A stretch of 60,447 nucleotides of DNA from Blautia sp. (GTDB lineage Bacteria > Bacillota > Clostridia > Lachnospirales > Lachnospiraceae), in NCBI GenBank assembly GCA_017459635.1, contig JAFUCO010000011.1, positions 1-60,447 on the forward strand, given 5' to 3'. Numbering within the stretch: the stretch's first letter is position 1; every line of letters starts with the position of its first letter. A program made the translations under genes and the position numbers. Of the stretch, positions 16,602 to 25,025 are shown one piece after another. The notes under the pieces are model-generated. The model had not been told where the DNA came from. It saw only the letters and a program-made list of their open reading frames with translations, and ran no database searches.

Positions 16602-17282
16602 ATGATACTTAAGGCTACGGAGTTAAAAAAAGATTTCCCCCGTTCCGGGAAAAGCAGCAATTTTTTTACGGCAGTGCAGCCGGTGGATCTGACTGTATCT
16701 TCAGGGGAGATGACTGTTATTACCGGGAAATCGGGCAGCGGGAAGAGCACACTGCTTAATATGCTTTCCGGGATGCTGCAGCCTACATCGGGTAAAGTTA
16801 CCCTGGATGAAACGGATATTTATTCCCTGGATGAAAAGACCCGGGCACTTCTTAGAAACGAGAAAACGGGACTGATCCCTCAGGGGAACACGGCGCTTTT
16901 GTCGCTTTCGGTTCTTGAAAATGTTTTGCTTCCCTTTGTTCTTTATCATAAAGAGGAGCCGCCGGCAGCGCGGGCAAAGGAGCTGCTTGATAAGGTTGGG
17001 ATAGCGGAGCTTATGAATGAAAAACCGGGCGAGCTTTCAGGCGGCGAGTTCCGCCGCATGGCTGTAGCCCGCGCGCTGCTCATGAATCCGGGGATACTGT
17101 TTGCGGATGAACCTACTGCCGGACTGGACAGCGAGAATACCGAAGCAGTGCTGAGCCTTCTCAGGAAGGCGGCCGACAGCGGCGCTGCGGTACTGCTTGT
17201 GACGCATGAGGATGACGCGGCGAAGTATGCCGACAGGATACTGACGATGGATGGCGGAAGACTGTTTGATACCGGCCGATAA
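16602..17282 (+). CDS. ABC transporter ATP-binding protein (LolD/MacB class)
   Basis: A 226-residue stand-alone nucleotide-binding subunit. Walker A is GKSGSGKST (about residues 43-51), the signature is LSGGEFRRMAVARAL, Walker B is GILFADEPTAGLD, and the H-loop is VTHEDD. This class pairs with FtsX-like permeases, matching the two genes upstream. The start lies about 11 bases after GAGGAG. It closes the operon; downstream sequence to 17463 shows no gene. Confidence 0.9.
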   Translation: MILKATELKKDFPRSGKSSNFFTAVQPVDLTVSSGEMTVITGKSGSGKSTLLNMLSGMLQPTSGKVTLDETDIYSLDEKTRALLRNEKTGLIPQGNTALLSLSVLENVLLPFVLYHKEEPPAARAKELLDKVGIAELMNEKPGELSGGEFRRMAVARALLMNPGILFADEPTAGLDSENTEAVLSLLRKAADSGAAVLLVTHEDDAAKYADRILTMDGGRLFDTGR

Positions 17283-17473
17283 ATGTCTGATGCCGGTCAG
17301 AAACATGTTAAAAATTTTCAGTTATTTATATATACTGAAAGGGTATATTTATGCACAGGCTATTCACGCGAAATAAACGTAGTCATGAATGAAACGGTTT
17401 AAGGTGATGAGCCTTGAGTCGTTTTTGTATATTACAGCAGAGTTTTGAGCTGCAGTGATCTTAATGGAAAAAC

Positions 17474-17608
17474 ATGGAGAAAACTACTGCTTCTTTTCGT
17501 GGAACAGCCATGTGCGGAAACGTATATGATAATAATGGAGAGCTCATAGCCGATGGCTATACCATGCTTTATAAAGATGGTGTGTGGCGGTCATGGGGAT
17601 GGTCATGA
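17474..17608 (+). CDS. small ORF, 44 residues, possible peptide with Trp-rich end
   Basis: A 44-codon frame begins MEKTTASFRGTAMCGNVYDN and ends DGVWRSWGWS. It has one Cys, a Gly/Asp/Asn-rich middle and three Trp in the last eight residues. There is no strong ribosome site (AATGGAAAAAC precedes the ATG), and an in-frame stop sits three codons upstream. It lies just ahead of the biosynthetic cluster and is the only coding candidate in the 410-bp gap at 17283-17691. It may be a second substrate peptide or simply chance; I hold it weakly. Confidence 0.3.
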   Translation: MEKTTASFRGTAMCGNVYDNNGELIADGYTMLYKDGVWRSWGWS

Positions 17609-17691
17609 CGCAATAATTGTGGTGCTTTTGGGGGACGATGGGAGGCTTTATAACATCCTGAAATAACTATAAAACAGATGGATATGCCGGC

Positions 17692-19215
17692 GTGAAGCTG
17701 TGGAAAAAAATGATAATTAAAAGAAAACGGCATTTATCTACGATCATATTGGTTGAATTGCTGGTAATTGTGGCAGCTATCTTTCTGATCTCGGCTCAGG
17801 GCTCATATAGATACCTTGCTTTCAAAAGCAGAAAAATGTATGAGGATACCATGAAGCTGTATACAGAGAAGGATATACAGTATTTTGAAGATAATCGTAA
17901 GGGTTCGCTGGAAGAAAGTATCGATGAATATCTGAACGAAGATATCAGTACGTATCAGTTTGGGGAAACAGGCTATATACTGAGGGCAGATGAGAATCTG
18001 GTCATTATCGGCTCAAACCGTACGGAGTTGATAGGCAAGACATTGCCGGAAGCCGGCTTTCCGGTGGAAAAAGGAGGGGTATATTCTCAGACTTTTTCTG
18101 CTGTCGTAGAAGGTGAGAAGGTATGCGCTTATGGGGATAATTCAGCGGGTTTTTTCATTTTTTATGTTATGCCCCTGGAAGAAGTTGATACGGACCCATC
18201 GGAAACAGCCCGGATTGTCATTGTGACAATGATACTGGTATGCCTGGCTTTATATATAGGAGCCACTGTCCTTATCAGAAAGAATGTTGTCAAAAGTATA
18301 AACAGCCTTACCGGGTCTTTGTCCCGCATCACGGAAGGAAACCTGGATGAAAGAGTAGATATTCGCAGTTCGATAGAGTTTGATTCACTGTCGGATAACG
18401 TTAATGCCACGGTGGACCGGCTTAAAGGCCTTATAGAGGAAGAGTCCAGGCGGATCGATGAAGAACTGGATTTTGCAAGAATCACCCAGTCCTCTTCACT
18501 GCCTTCTGTTTCGGCTCTGTCTGCCAGGAAGGAAATAGATATTGACGCATATATGGGCGCGGCCAGGCAGGTCGGCGGAGATTTTTATGATTTCTTCCTT
18601 ATCGGGGAAAACCGTCTGGGCATAGTGATCGCTGACGTATCAGGCAAAGGAATTTCCGCTGCACTGTTTATGATGCGCAGTGAAGCATTTATCAGGAACA
18701 GGGCTCTTCATGGAGGCACGCCCGCCGAGATACTGGAGGATGTTAACGGGTTCCTCTGCGAAGGGAATGAATCCCTGCTCTTTGTAACGGTCTGGTTTGC
18801 CATTCTGGATCTGGAAACAGGCAAAGGCATGGCTGTAAAAGCAGGACATACAGATCCGGTTTTCAGACGCGGGTCAGAGAGCTTTGAGACGGTCAAAAGT
18901 CAGAGCTTTCTGGTACTTGGCGCTATGAAAGGAGTTCGATATGAAAACACAGATTTTGAGATGAATCCGGGGGACTGCGTCTTTGTGTATACCGACGGTG
19001 TTACAGAAGCAATGGATAAGGATGGGGAGCTTTTCGGCAAAAAAAGGATGCTGGCTGCTTTGAACCGCGATCCACATTCCTCCGTCCGGCAGCTGATAAA
19101 GAATGTCCGCGCGGATGTTTCTGATTTTGTGGGAGAAGCAGATCAGTTTGATGATATTACAATGCTTTGTTTAGAGTATATAGGCAAAAAAGGAGATGTA
19201 ATAAATGAACAGTAA
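17692..19215 (+). CDS. membrane-bound SpoIIE-type protein phosphatase with HAMP domain
   Basis: A 507-residue PP2C-family (SpoIIE/RsbU) serine phosphatase with its own sensor. There is a membrane helix at about 15-33, an extracytoplasmic region to about 160, a second helix (IVIVTMILVCLALYIGATVLI), HAMP (SINSLTGSLSRITEGNLDERV) and then the phosphatase. Metal-binding Asp residues are visible in GGDFYDFF, IADVSGKGISAALFM, YTDGVTEAMD and FDDITMLCLEY. Such enzymes dephosphorylate STAS-domain anti-sigma-factor antagonists; a STAS protein is encoded two genes downstream. The GTG at 17692 has a weak ribosome site; ATG 17710 is an alternative. The stop overlaps the start of the next small gene by 11 bases. 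Confidence 0.85.
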   Translation: MKLWKKMIIKRKRHLSTIILVELLVIVAAIFLISAQGSYRYLAFKSRKMYEDTMKLYTEKDIQYFEDNRKGSLEESIDEYLNEDISTYQFGETGYILRADENLVIIGSNRTELIGKTLPEAGFPVEKGGVYSQTFSAVVEGEKVCAYGDNSAGFFIFYVMPLEEVDTDPSETARIVIVTMILVCLALYIGATVLIRKNVVKSINSLTGSLSRITEGNLDERVDIRSSIEFDSLSDNVNATVDRLKGLIEEESRRIDEELDFARITQSSSLPSVSALSARKEIDIDAYMGAARQVGGDFYDFFLIGENRLGIVIADVSGKGISAALFMMRSEAFIRNRALHGGTPAEILEDVNGFLCEGNESLLFVTVWFAILDLETGKGMAVKAGHTDPVFRRGSESFETVKSQSFLVLGAMKGVRYENTDFEMNPGDCVFVYTDGVTEAMDKDGELFGKKRMLAALNRDPHSSVRQLIKNVRADVSDFVGEADQFDDITMLCLEYIGKKGDVINEQ

Positions 19216-19372
19216 AGAAAATGAACAGAAAAAGAAAGCACTGTCGCCGGAGGAACTGGAAGAGATAACGGGCGGCTTAGACTGTGATATGACCATAGGA
19301 GAACAGTTAATAGAGGAGAAAAAGCTGGATATACCTCAGGCCGGTATTCCGGTCAGGTATCCCCCAAGATGA
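19205..19372 (+). CDS. double-glycine leader peptide, putative modified-peptide precursor
   Basis: A 55-residue peptide with strong translation signals (AAGGAG 9 bases before ATG). Residues 12-24, ALSPEELEEITGG, have the form of a double-glycine leader as in bacteriocin and RiPP precursors. The presumed core after GG is 31 residues, starting LDCDMTIGEQ and ending IPQAGIPVRYPPR. It has one Cys, several acidic residues and a Pro/Arg end. The gene overlaps the phosphatase stop and is followed by a stable hairpin, then by ligases, NRPSs and an exporter. No C39 peptidase domain is present on the exporter, so leader removal would need another protease. It could also act as a carrier scaffold. Confidence 0.7.
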   Translation: MNSKENEQKKKALSPEELEEITGGLDCDMTIGEQLIEEKKLDIPQAGIPVRYPPR

Positions 19373-19378
19373 AGGAAC

Positions 19379-19413
19379 TATAGTGAACGCCCAAAACCTC
19401 ATCGTTTACTATA
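19379..19413 (+). promoter_or_regulatory. hairpin after the peptide gene
   Basis: TATAGTGAACG (19379-19389) pairs with CGTTTACTATA (19403-19413) over 11 positions including one G-U. No T-run follows, so it is not a classic terminator; a stabilising or partial-termination hairpin behind a precursor-peptide gene would raise its level relative to downstream enzymes. Confidence 0.5.
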
Positions 19414-19486
19414 AGCATAAACATACGAGATATTGATATACGCGATCATTCGGAAAAAGAACAGTATTATGATGTGAGGAGTGGAA

Positions 19487-20680
19487 ATGCAAACAGTAAG
19501 ATTGCTTCAAAACAATGAAGACAGTGTGGTTATTGGATTTGAAGGTCGGCTTAGTGTTGACAATGCGGCCGAAGCCGAAAAGGAACTGTTCAGGATAAGA
19601 GAAGAAAACACACAGGGAACAATGGTTTTTGACTTCGATAAGCTGGAATACATTTCCAGTTCAGGACTTCGTGTGCTTCTCAAGGCAACTCAGAATGAGC
19701 GGGGAAAAAAGATTAAGATAATCAATGCTCCATCAGAAATTTATGAAATCCTGGAGGATACGGGATTTATTAGCATTTTTGACACTCACAAGGCTATGAA
19801 GAAATACTCCATTGACGGCTTTGAACTGATAGGAAGAGGCATGAACGGAGAAGTATACCGTATGGACAGGGAGAACATAATAAAGGTGTTCCAGAAGTCC
19901 ACGCCTCTTGAGAACATAGACCGTGAAAGAAGACTTGCCCAGCAGGCCCTTATAATCGGGATCCCCACGGCTATCTCATATACGGTCGTTATGGCAGATG
20001 ACAGGTACGGGATCGTGTTTGAGCTTGTTGACGCGGATACCCTGTCCACAACATTAAAGGAAGAACCGGACGAGTATGATTCATATGTCAGGAAATATAT
20101 AGACCTTTATAAATTTATCCATTCCTTAAAGGGTGATGCAGAAAAATTTACAAACATCAAGGATGTTTATCACGGTGCGATAGATTACTGCAGAAGCTAT
20201 TACAGTGAAGAAGAGATCAATAAGCTTAACGGACTTGTTGATTCCGTGCCCGAAACCGGGACACTGATCCATGGAGACTATCATCCTAACAATATAATGG
20301 TGCAGGATGGAAAGCTGATACTGATCGATATGGGCGATATGACCATAGGGCATCCGATATTTGATTTCCTGGCGACTGCAGCGACCCAGGTTAATCTGGT
20401 GAAGCTGAACCCTGCATTTGCCGAGCAGCATACCAGGATGCCGGCAGAAATTATCACCAGAACCTGGCGCAGGCTCATCGACAGCTATTTTGCGGACAGG
20501 AGCGACGAGGAAAAAGAGCGGATCGAAGAGCAGATATGTGATTTCTCAAAGCTTAAGGTGGCTCTGGCTCCTTATTTTGCACAAGGCGCGTCTGAGGAGA
20601 TCATACAGGCAAGCATTGCAGATGCAAAAGCCAACTTCTTTCCGCAGATAGACAGCCTTACCGGAGCAGTGGACTGGTAA
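19487..20680 (+). CDS. STAS domain fused to an aminoglycoside-phosphotransferase-like kinase
   Basis: A 397-residue fusion. Residues 1 to about 105 are a STAS (anti-sigma antagonist) domain with the phosphorylatable Ser of LEYISSSGLRVLL. The rest is an APH/choline-kinase-like fold: nucleotide-binding start FELIGRGMNGEVYRM with Lys in NIIKVF, catalytic loop LIHGDYHPNNIM and metal Asp in LILIDMGDM. The ATG at 19487 is 6 bases after GAGGAG, better than the GTG at 19481 which abuts it. The neighbouring SpoIIE-type phosphatase is its natural partner, so phospho-switch control of a small-molecule or protein kinase inside one polypeptide is inferred. The kinase substrate is unknown. Confidence 0.8.
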   Translation: MQTVRLLQNNEDSVVIGFEGRLSVDNAAEAEKELFRIREENTQGTMVFDFDKLEYISSSGLRVLLKATQNERGKKIKIINAPSEIYEILEDTGFISIFDTHKAMKKYSIDGFELIGRGMNGEVYRMDRENIIKVFQKSTPLENIDRERRLAQQALIIGIPTAISYTVVMADDRYGIVFELVDADTLSTTLKEEPDEYDSYVRKYIDLYKFIHSLKGDAEKFTNIKDVYHGAIDYCRSYYSEEEINKLNGLVDSVPETGTLIHGDYHPNNIMVQDGKLILIDMGDMTIGHPIFDFLATAATQVNLVKLNPAFAEQHTRMPAEIITRTWRRLIDSYFADRSDEEKERIEEQICDFSKLKVALAPYFAQGASEEIIQASIADAKANFFPQIDSLTGAVDW

Positions 20681-20707
20681 ATAATTACCGGGAGAGGTAT
20701 TTCATTC

Positions 20708-22063
20708 ATGAAAAGGATCGTTTTATATTCAAGCAACAGCAAACTGAGGGATAAAAGCAGCAACTGTACTGCTTATCCCCGATGGGCAAGGCAGTGGGAC
20801 GAGGCAGCGGCCCGCCATAGTGATTATGAAATATGGCTGGTGGTACAGCTGAACGGAAGATATTTCCTTGATATCTGTGATGGAAAGCTTGTGCAGGAGC
20901 CTGAAAGGATTCATGTAAAAGTGCTTCCGATGGAGGCAAAGCTGAAGGAATTTGTGGAGGCTGTATCTGCCCTGAGTCCTGACCTGGCCATAGCAATGCC
21001 GGGGCCTGTAAGCGGTTACGACTGGAACGGCATCCGGGATGCGGGAATCGCGGAGGCACTCCGGAAAAGAGGCATAGAAACCGTCTGTTACTCCGGGGAG
21101 ACTGCCCTTAACTGTTTTGACAAGTGGAGGACACATCAGATCCTGAAGGCAAATGGTTTCAGGATTCCCGAGGCATTGTACCTGCACCATGAGCTGTTTA
21201 CATCTTCTAAACAGGATGAGGTCTCTACAGGAAATGTTTATCAGGAATATATTCTCTGGGAAGTCGAGAATATGAAAATGCCCGTAGTGATAAAAAGCAC
21301 TACAGGTTCATCCTCAATGGGAATACATATCGCAAAAGACTATGAGGATGCGAAGAATTATCTTTTATCCGGGGAGCTTCTGGAGGATGCCCTTATAGAG
21401 GAATATCTGGATGGTGAAGAGTACGGAGCAGAGATACATGGTGATAAAGGACATTATGTAGTCTCACCGCCATACAGGATATTCAATACAGTAAAGAACC
21501 AGCTTAATGACCCGATGGGAGCAACGACACTGAAATACGGTCCTGTCCTGGATGAGAAGCTTCACATAGAGGATGTGAGAAGTGAACTTAAGAGACTGGC
21601 CGACATTATGGGCTTTTGCGGAATCGTAGAGGTCGACCTGGTCCTTGTGAAGGGTGAATGGTACATTCTTGAAGTCAATAACAGATGGTCGGGGCTGACA
21701 ACGCTGATCACCGCGTCACAGGGCAGGCTCCCTTATGAAGTGTATATTGAAGAAGCAGGCGGTGACTGCGCTTATTTAAACGATACAAAAAATCTGAAAT
21801 ATGCCCTGCAGTTTAAGATGAGGGAAGCGGATGCAGACACCATCAGAAAAATATCTGAAGAGCCCGGAATAAAGAGCGTTATCCAGTATGACTTAAGGCT
21901 TCCCGGGAGAGAACCATTTTCCTTCAATGATGCAGTAATCGGAGGATATTCCACAATGGTCGAACTGATAAGTGACTTTGAGCAGCTTCATCTCAGGTAT
22001 CCGGAGCAGATTTCGGAGATACTGGTTCAGGCTGTAAAGGAGAAGGAGGGCATATATGCGTAA
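20708..22063 (+). CDS. ATP-grasp ligase, first copy
   Basis: A 451-residue carboxylate-amine ligase of the ATP-grasp superfamily. The ATP-binding part shows PVVIKSTTGSSSMGIHIAK (about 193-211), EEYLDGEEYGAEI and the magnesium motif LEVNNRWSGLTTL (about 321-333). ATP-grasp enzymes activate a carboxylate as acyl-phosphate and join it to an amine, for example an amino acid. The last roughly 90 residues form an extra small domain also seen in the second copy at 37052, which has the same total length. The start lies behind GGGAGAGG, and the stop overlaps the GH3 gene by 8 bases, so the two are translationally coupled. Confidence 0.85.
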   Translation: MKRIVLYSSNSKLRDKSSNCTAYPRWARQWDEAAARHSDYEIWLVVQLNGRYFLDICDGKLVQEPERIHVKVLPMEAKLKEFVEAVSALSPDLAIAMPGPVSGYDWNGIRDAGIAEALRKRGIETVCYSGETALNCFDKWRTHQILKANGFRIPEALYLHHELFTSSKQDEVSTGNVYQEYILWEVENMKMPVVIKSTTGSSSMGIHIAKDYEDAKNYLLSGELLEDALIEEYLDGEEYGAEIHGDKGHYVVSPPYRIFNTVKNQLNDPMGATTLKYGPVLDEKLHIEDVRSELKRLADIMGFCGIVEVDLVLVKGEWYILEVNNRWSGLTTLITASQGRLPYEVYIEEAGGDCAYLNDTKNLKYALQFKMREADADTIRKISEEPGIKSVIQYDLRLPGREPFSFNDAVIGGYSTMVELISDFEQLHLRYPEQISEILVQAVKEKEGIYA

Positions 22064-23762
22064 TGAAAAAATAACTGCCGCCAACCGGAAAAGAATGGCC
22101 GAAGGAGCTGCGGATTTTGAGAGGCTTAAGGACAGATGCCTGAATCCCATGGAGGTCAACAAACAGCTCCTGCTTAAAATCATACGCGATAATGAGGACA
22201 CGGAGTATGGCAAAAAGTATGATTTCAAGAACATACATTCAATCGAGGACTTTCAGGAAAAGGTTCCTGTGACCAAATATTCCGATTATACAGAATACAT
22301 TAAACGGATGGTGAATGATGGTGAGGAGAATCTGATCTGTGCTTATCCGGTGGGGCATTTTAACGGTTCCTCGGGCACTACCGGCGACGTAAAATATATT
22401 CCCATGCCAAAGGAAATGATAGAGGTATATCTGGCATATGTCACTCATTCTCCGCTGGGAGTTCTGACAGAGGCTGTCGGAGATGGCTGGACAGACGGAA
22501 GAAGTGTCCGACTGGCGGAATGCCCTTCAGAGGTTTATTACCTGCCGTCAGGAGCCAGCTTCGGCGCCATTTCAAGCCATATGACCAGACACTTCAGGCC
22601 GAAAATTGAATACCTGTTCACATCACCTGATGAGGCGATTTTCCCGGAAAGCGGAACGAATACCAGGTATTTGCACGCAAGGTTTGCGCTTATGGATGAA
22701 GACGCGACAGGTCTGGTGGCTGCTTATCTGAGCTTTCTTTTACTGACACTCAGATACATCGAAAGCAGCTGGGAAATGCTGGTGAAGGACATCGAAACAG
22801 GCACCATAGATCCGTCTGTTGAACTGTCTCCGGAGGTCAGGAGTGCCTTAAAGGATAAAATAAAACCAATGCCGGAAAGGGCTGCAGTACTCCGTGAGAT
22901 TTTTTCAAAGGGTTTTGAAGAGCCTTTTGTACCAAAAGTATGGAAGAACATGAAATATGTCCTGGGAATCGGAACGGGGGGATTTAAGGTCTATGCCGAT
23001 GCGCTGCAAAGCAGATATACCGGGGACATTCCTTTCGTCAAGATCGGCATCGGTGCTTCCGAGGGTATTTTTACCACGCCTTACAGAGTGAACAGTGAGG
23101 ATACAGTACTGATACCCGATTCAGTCTTTTTTGAATTTCTTCCTCTTGACGCAGGTGATGATTTCTCAAAGATCGTTACGCTCGATGGCCTGGAGGAAGG
23201 CAAAGACTACGAGCTGATCATCACAAATATGGGCGGATTTTACAGATACAGGATGCGTGATGCCATCCGGGTAGTATCGAAGTTTGAGAATACGCCGACG
23301 GTGGAATTTCTCTACCGTATTGATCAGACGATCAATATACTGGGCGAGAAGACTACGGAGGCTACCCTGAGGGCTGCGGCAAACAATACAGCCGAATCCC
23401 TGGATCTTGAGCTGATCGATTTCAGTGTTTATGCGGATATAAAATCCACGCCGCCCAGATATCAGTATTTCCTGGAAATCGCCAATAAACCTGCCGATGT
23501 TCCGGCAAATCTGATCCGCAGTACACTTGAAAAGGAGCTGCTTAAACTGGCTCCGGCCTTTGAAGATCTGGTAGTGAGAGGATTATGCCAGAGACTGAAG
23601 GTGAATTTCCTGCAGGAAGATGCCTATGCGTTATGGAGAGATATAGCAATCTACAATGGAGCTAATTCCAATCAGTTAAAGCCGGTCCACATCATCAGAA
23701 CAGAGAATCAGAGGAGATTTTTCACCGGCATGACGGAATACAGTTCGGAACCCGTTCAATGA
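22056..23762 (+). CDS. GH3-family acyl-acid-amido synthetase
   Basis: A 568-residue member of the GH3 family, best known for plant auxin and jasmonate conjugation; the enzymes adenylate a carboxylic acid and transfer it to an amino acid. Visible motifs are HFNGSSGTTGDVKYIPMP (about 100-116, the P-loop-like adenylation motif), the IGIGASEGIFTTPYR region, GGFYRYRMRDAIRVV and LYRIDQTINILGEKTTE. These are all in the expected order and the length is normal. Bacterial GH3 proteins are known in siderophore and other pathways. Coupled to the ATP-grasp upstream, it probably makes an amide on the cluster product. Confidence 0.9.
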   Translation: MRNEKITAANRKRMAEGAADFERLKDRCLNPMEVNKQLLLKIIRDNEDTEYGKKYDFKNIHSIEDFQEKVPVTKYSDYTEYIKRMVNDGEENLICAYPVGHFNGSSGTTGDVKYIPMPKEMIEVYLAYVTHSPLGVLTEAVGDGWTDGRSVRLAECPSEVYYLPSGASFGAISSHMTRHFRPKIEYLFTSPDEAIFPESGTNTRYLHARFALMDEDATGLVAAYLSFLLLTLRYIESSWEMLVKDIETGTIDPSVELSPEVRSALKDKIKPMPERAAVLREIFSKGFEEPFVPKVWKNMKYVLGIGTGGFKVYADALQSRYTGDIPFVKIGIGASEGIFTTPYRVNSEDTVLIPDSVFFEFLPLDAGDDFSKIVTLDGLEEGKDYELIITNMGGFYRYRMRDAIRVVSKFENTPTVEFLYRIDQTINILGEKTTEATLRAAANNTAESLDLELIDFSVYADIKSTPPRYQYFLEIANKPADVPANLIRSTLEKELLKLAPAFEDLVVRGLCQRLKVNFLQEDAYALWRDIAIYNGANSNQLKPVHIIRTENQRRFFTGMTEYSSEPVQ

Positions 23763-23789
23763 TCGTTTAAGGCTATCGGGAGGAAGATT

Positions 23790-24863
23790 ATGGATTACAA
23801 AGTATCGGTTATTGTACCAATGTATAAGGCTTCAAGGTTTATCAAAGCAGCGGTAGACGGTCTCCTTAATCAGACTTTGAAAGAGCTTGAGGTTATCGTT
23901 GTCAATGATTGCTCGCCTGATGACAGCCTGGAAATATGCCGGAAATTATATGAAAATAATGAGCGGGTGCAAATCCTGTCACAGCCCCGGAATATGGGGC
24001 CGGGGGAAGCGCGAAATACAGGGCTTAAAGCCGCAAGAGGAGAGTATATAGCCTTTGCCGACATCGATGATGGCGTTTTAAAAAATGCTTATGAAGAAAT
24101 GTACCGCCTAGCAAAAGACCATTCAGATGCGGATGTCATTCACAGCACCGGCATGATTCTTCCTCTGGATAAGAATGATATGGACAATATCTATGATGTG
24201 GACAGTGAGTATTATCTGCCCATTTCCAGCGACAGGTATGATATCGTAAAGGAAGTAACGGTACTTTCGGATGACCTTAATGACAGGTATGAAAAGTGGA
24301 AAAACCACGCCTATCACTGGATGGTTGGAAACAAGCTTTTCCGAAGACAGTTTTTGATCGAAAATGACCTTCATTTTGGAGAGATCAGACTTTCCGAGGA
24401 TATGGTTTTCTGTTTTTCAGCTCTGTTTTCAGCCAGGACTTATGTACTCACTCCGGAAAAGTATTATCTTTACCGGATCAGCAACGAGTCTATTTCCCGA
24501 AGAGGATATACGACACAGTTTTTCAAAACGGCCTGCCATGCACTTTTTAATGTGTGCCCGGCTGTCAGAAAGACCCTGGATAAAGTGGAGTATTTCAGGA
24601 ACAATCCCAAAAGCTGCGATGGCGTAATAAAGTATATGATCGATATCCTGGAGCAGGAATTTGTAATCCCCGCATATCAGAACCTCGGGGAAGAAACGAT
24701 CCTGGAGGATGGACTCTTCTCCGGACTTTTGAATGAACAGTTTGGCAGAAACGCCGATTTTGTGAAGTACTCCTTTTTGGAGCAGCACCGTAAGTATCCG
24801 CCGACAGTCAGCTCCAACAGCATGCTGAATGTCGATGCTCTGCTGAAATATATAAATAAATAG
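23790..24863 (+). CDS. GT2-family glycosyltransferase
   Basis: A 357-residue family 2 glycosyltransferase: KVSVIVPMYKASRFIKAAVDG nucleotide-binding strand, LEVIVVNDCSPDDSLEI, NMGPGEARNTGLKAARGEYIAF and the metal-binding DIDD. Later FRRQFLIENDLHFGEIRLSEDMVF carries the acceptor-side ED motif. No membrane segment is evident, so it acts in the cytoplasm with a nucleotide sugar. A second GT2 domain fused to a GH3-like domain is encoded at 34869, and the two N-terminal domains look like paralogues. The acceptor is presumably the peptide or NRPS product; this is inferred from position only. Confidence 0.9.
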   Translation: MDYKVSVIVPMYKASRFIKAAVDGLLNQTLKELEVIVVNDCSPDDSLEICRKLYENNERVQILSQPRNMGPGEARNTGLKAARGEYIAFADIDDGVLKNAYEEMYRLAKDHSDADVIHSTGMILPLDKNDMDNIYDVDSEYYLPISSDRYDIVKEVTVLSDDLNDRYEKWKNHAYHWMVGNKLFRRQFLIENDLHFGEIRLSEDMVFCFSALFSARTYVLTPEKYYLYRISNESISRRGYTTQFFKTACHALFNVCPAVRKTLDKVEYFRNNPKSCDGVIKYMIDILEQEFVIPAYQNLGEETILEDGLFSGLLNEQFGRNADFVKYSFLEQHRKYPPTVSSNSMLNVDALLKYINK

Positions 24864-24894
24864 TTATTATTCACGACCCAGCCGCAAGCGGCCG

Positions 24895-24977
24895 GGCCTG
24901 AGCCCTCCATTCGGAATCCAGCCCTTAAGTGCTTCATCGCCGCTTTGCGAAAAGATTACTCATGAAGGGCTCAGGCC
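24895..24977. repeat. 12-bp inverted repeat flanking a 60-bp loop
   Basis: GGCCTGAGCCCT (24895-24906) and AGGGCTCAGGCC (24966-24977) are perfectly complementary and fill the 163-bp gap between the glycosyltransferase and the first NRPS. The loop contains CGCCGCTTTGCG. No T-run follows; it could be an RNA structure shaping expression within the operon or a remnant element. Confidence 0.6.
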
Positions 24978-25025
24978 GTGTAAGGAAATTTACTCTGCTA
25001 TCAAAGAAGGGACAGATAGAATGAT

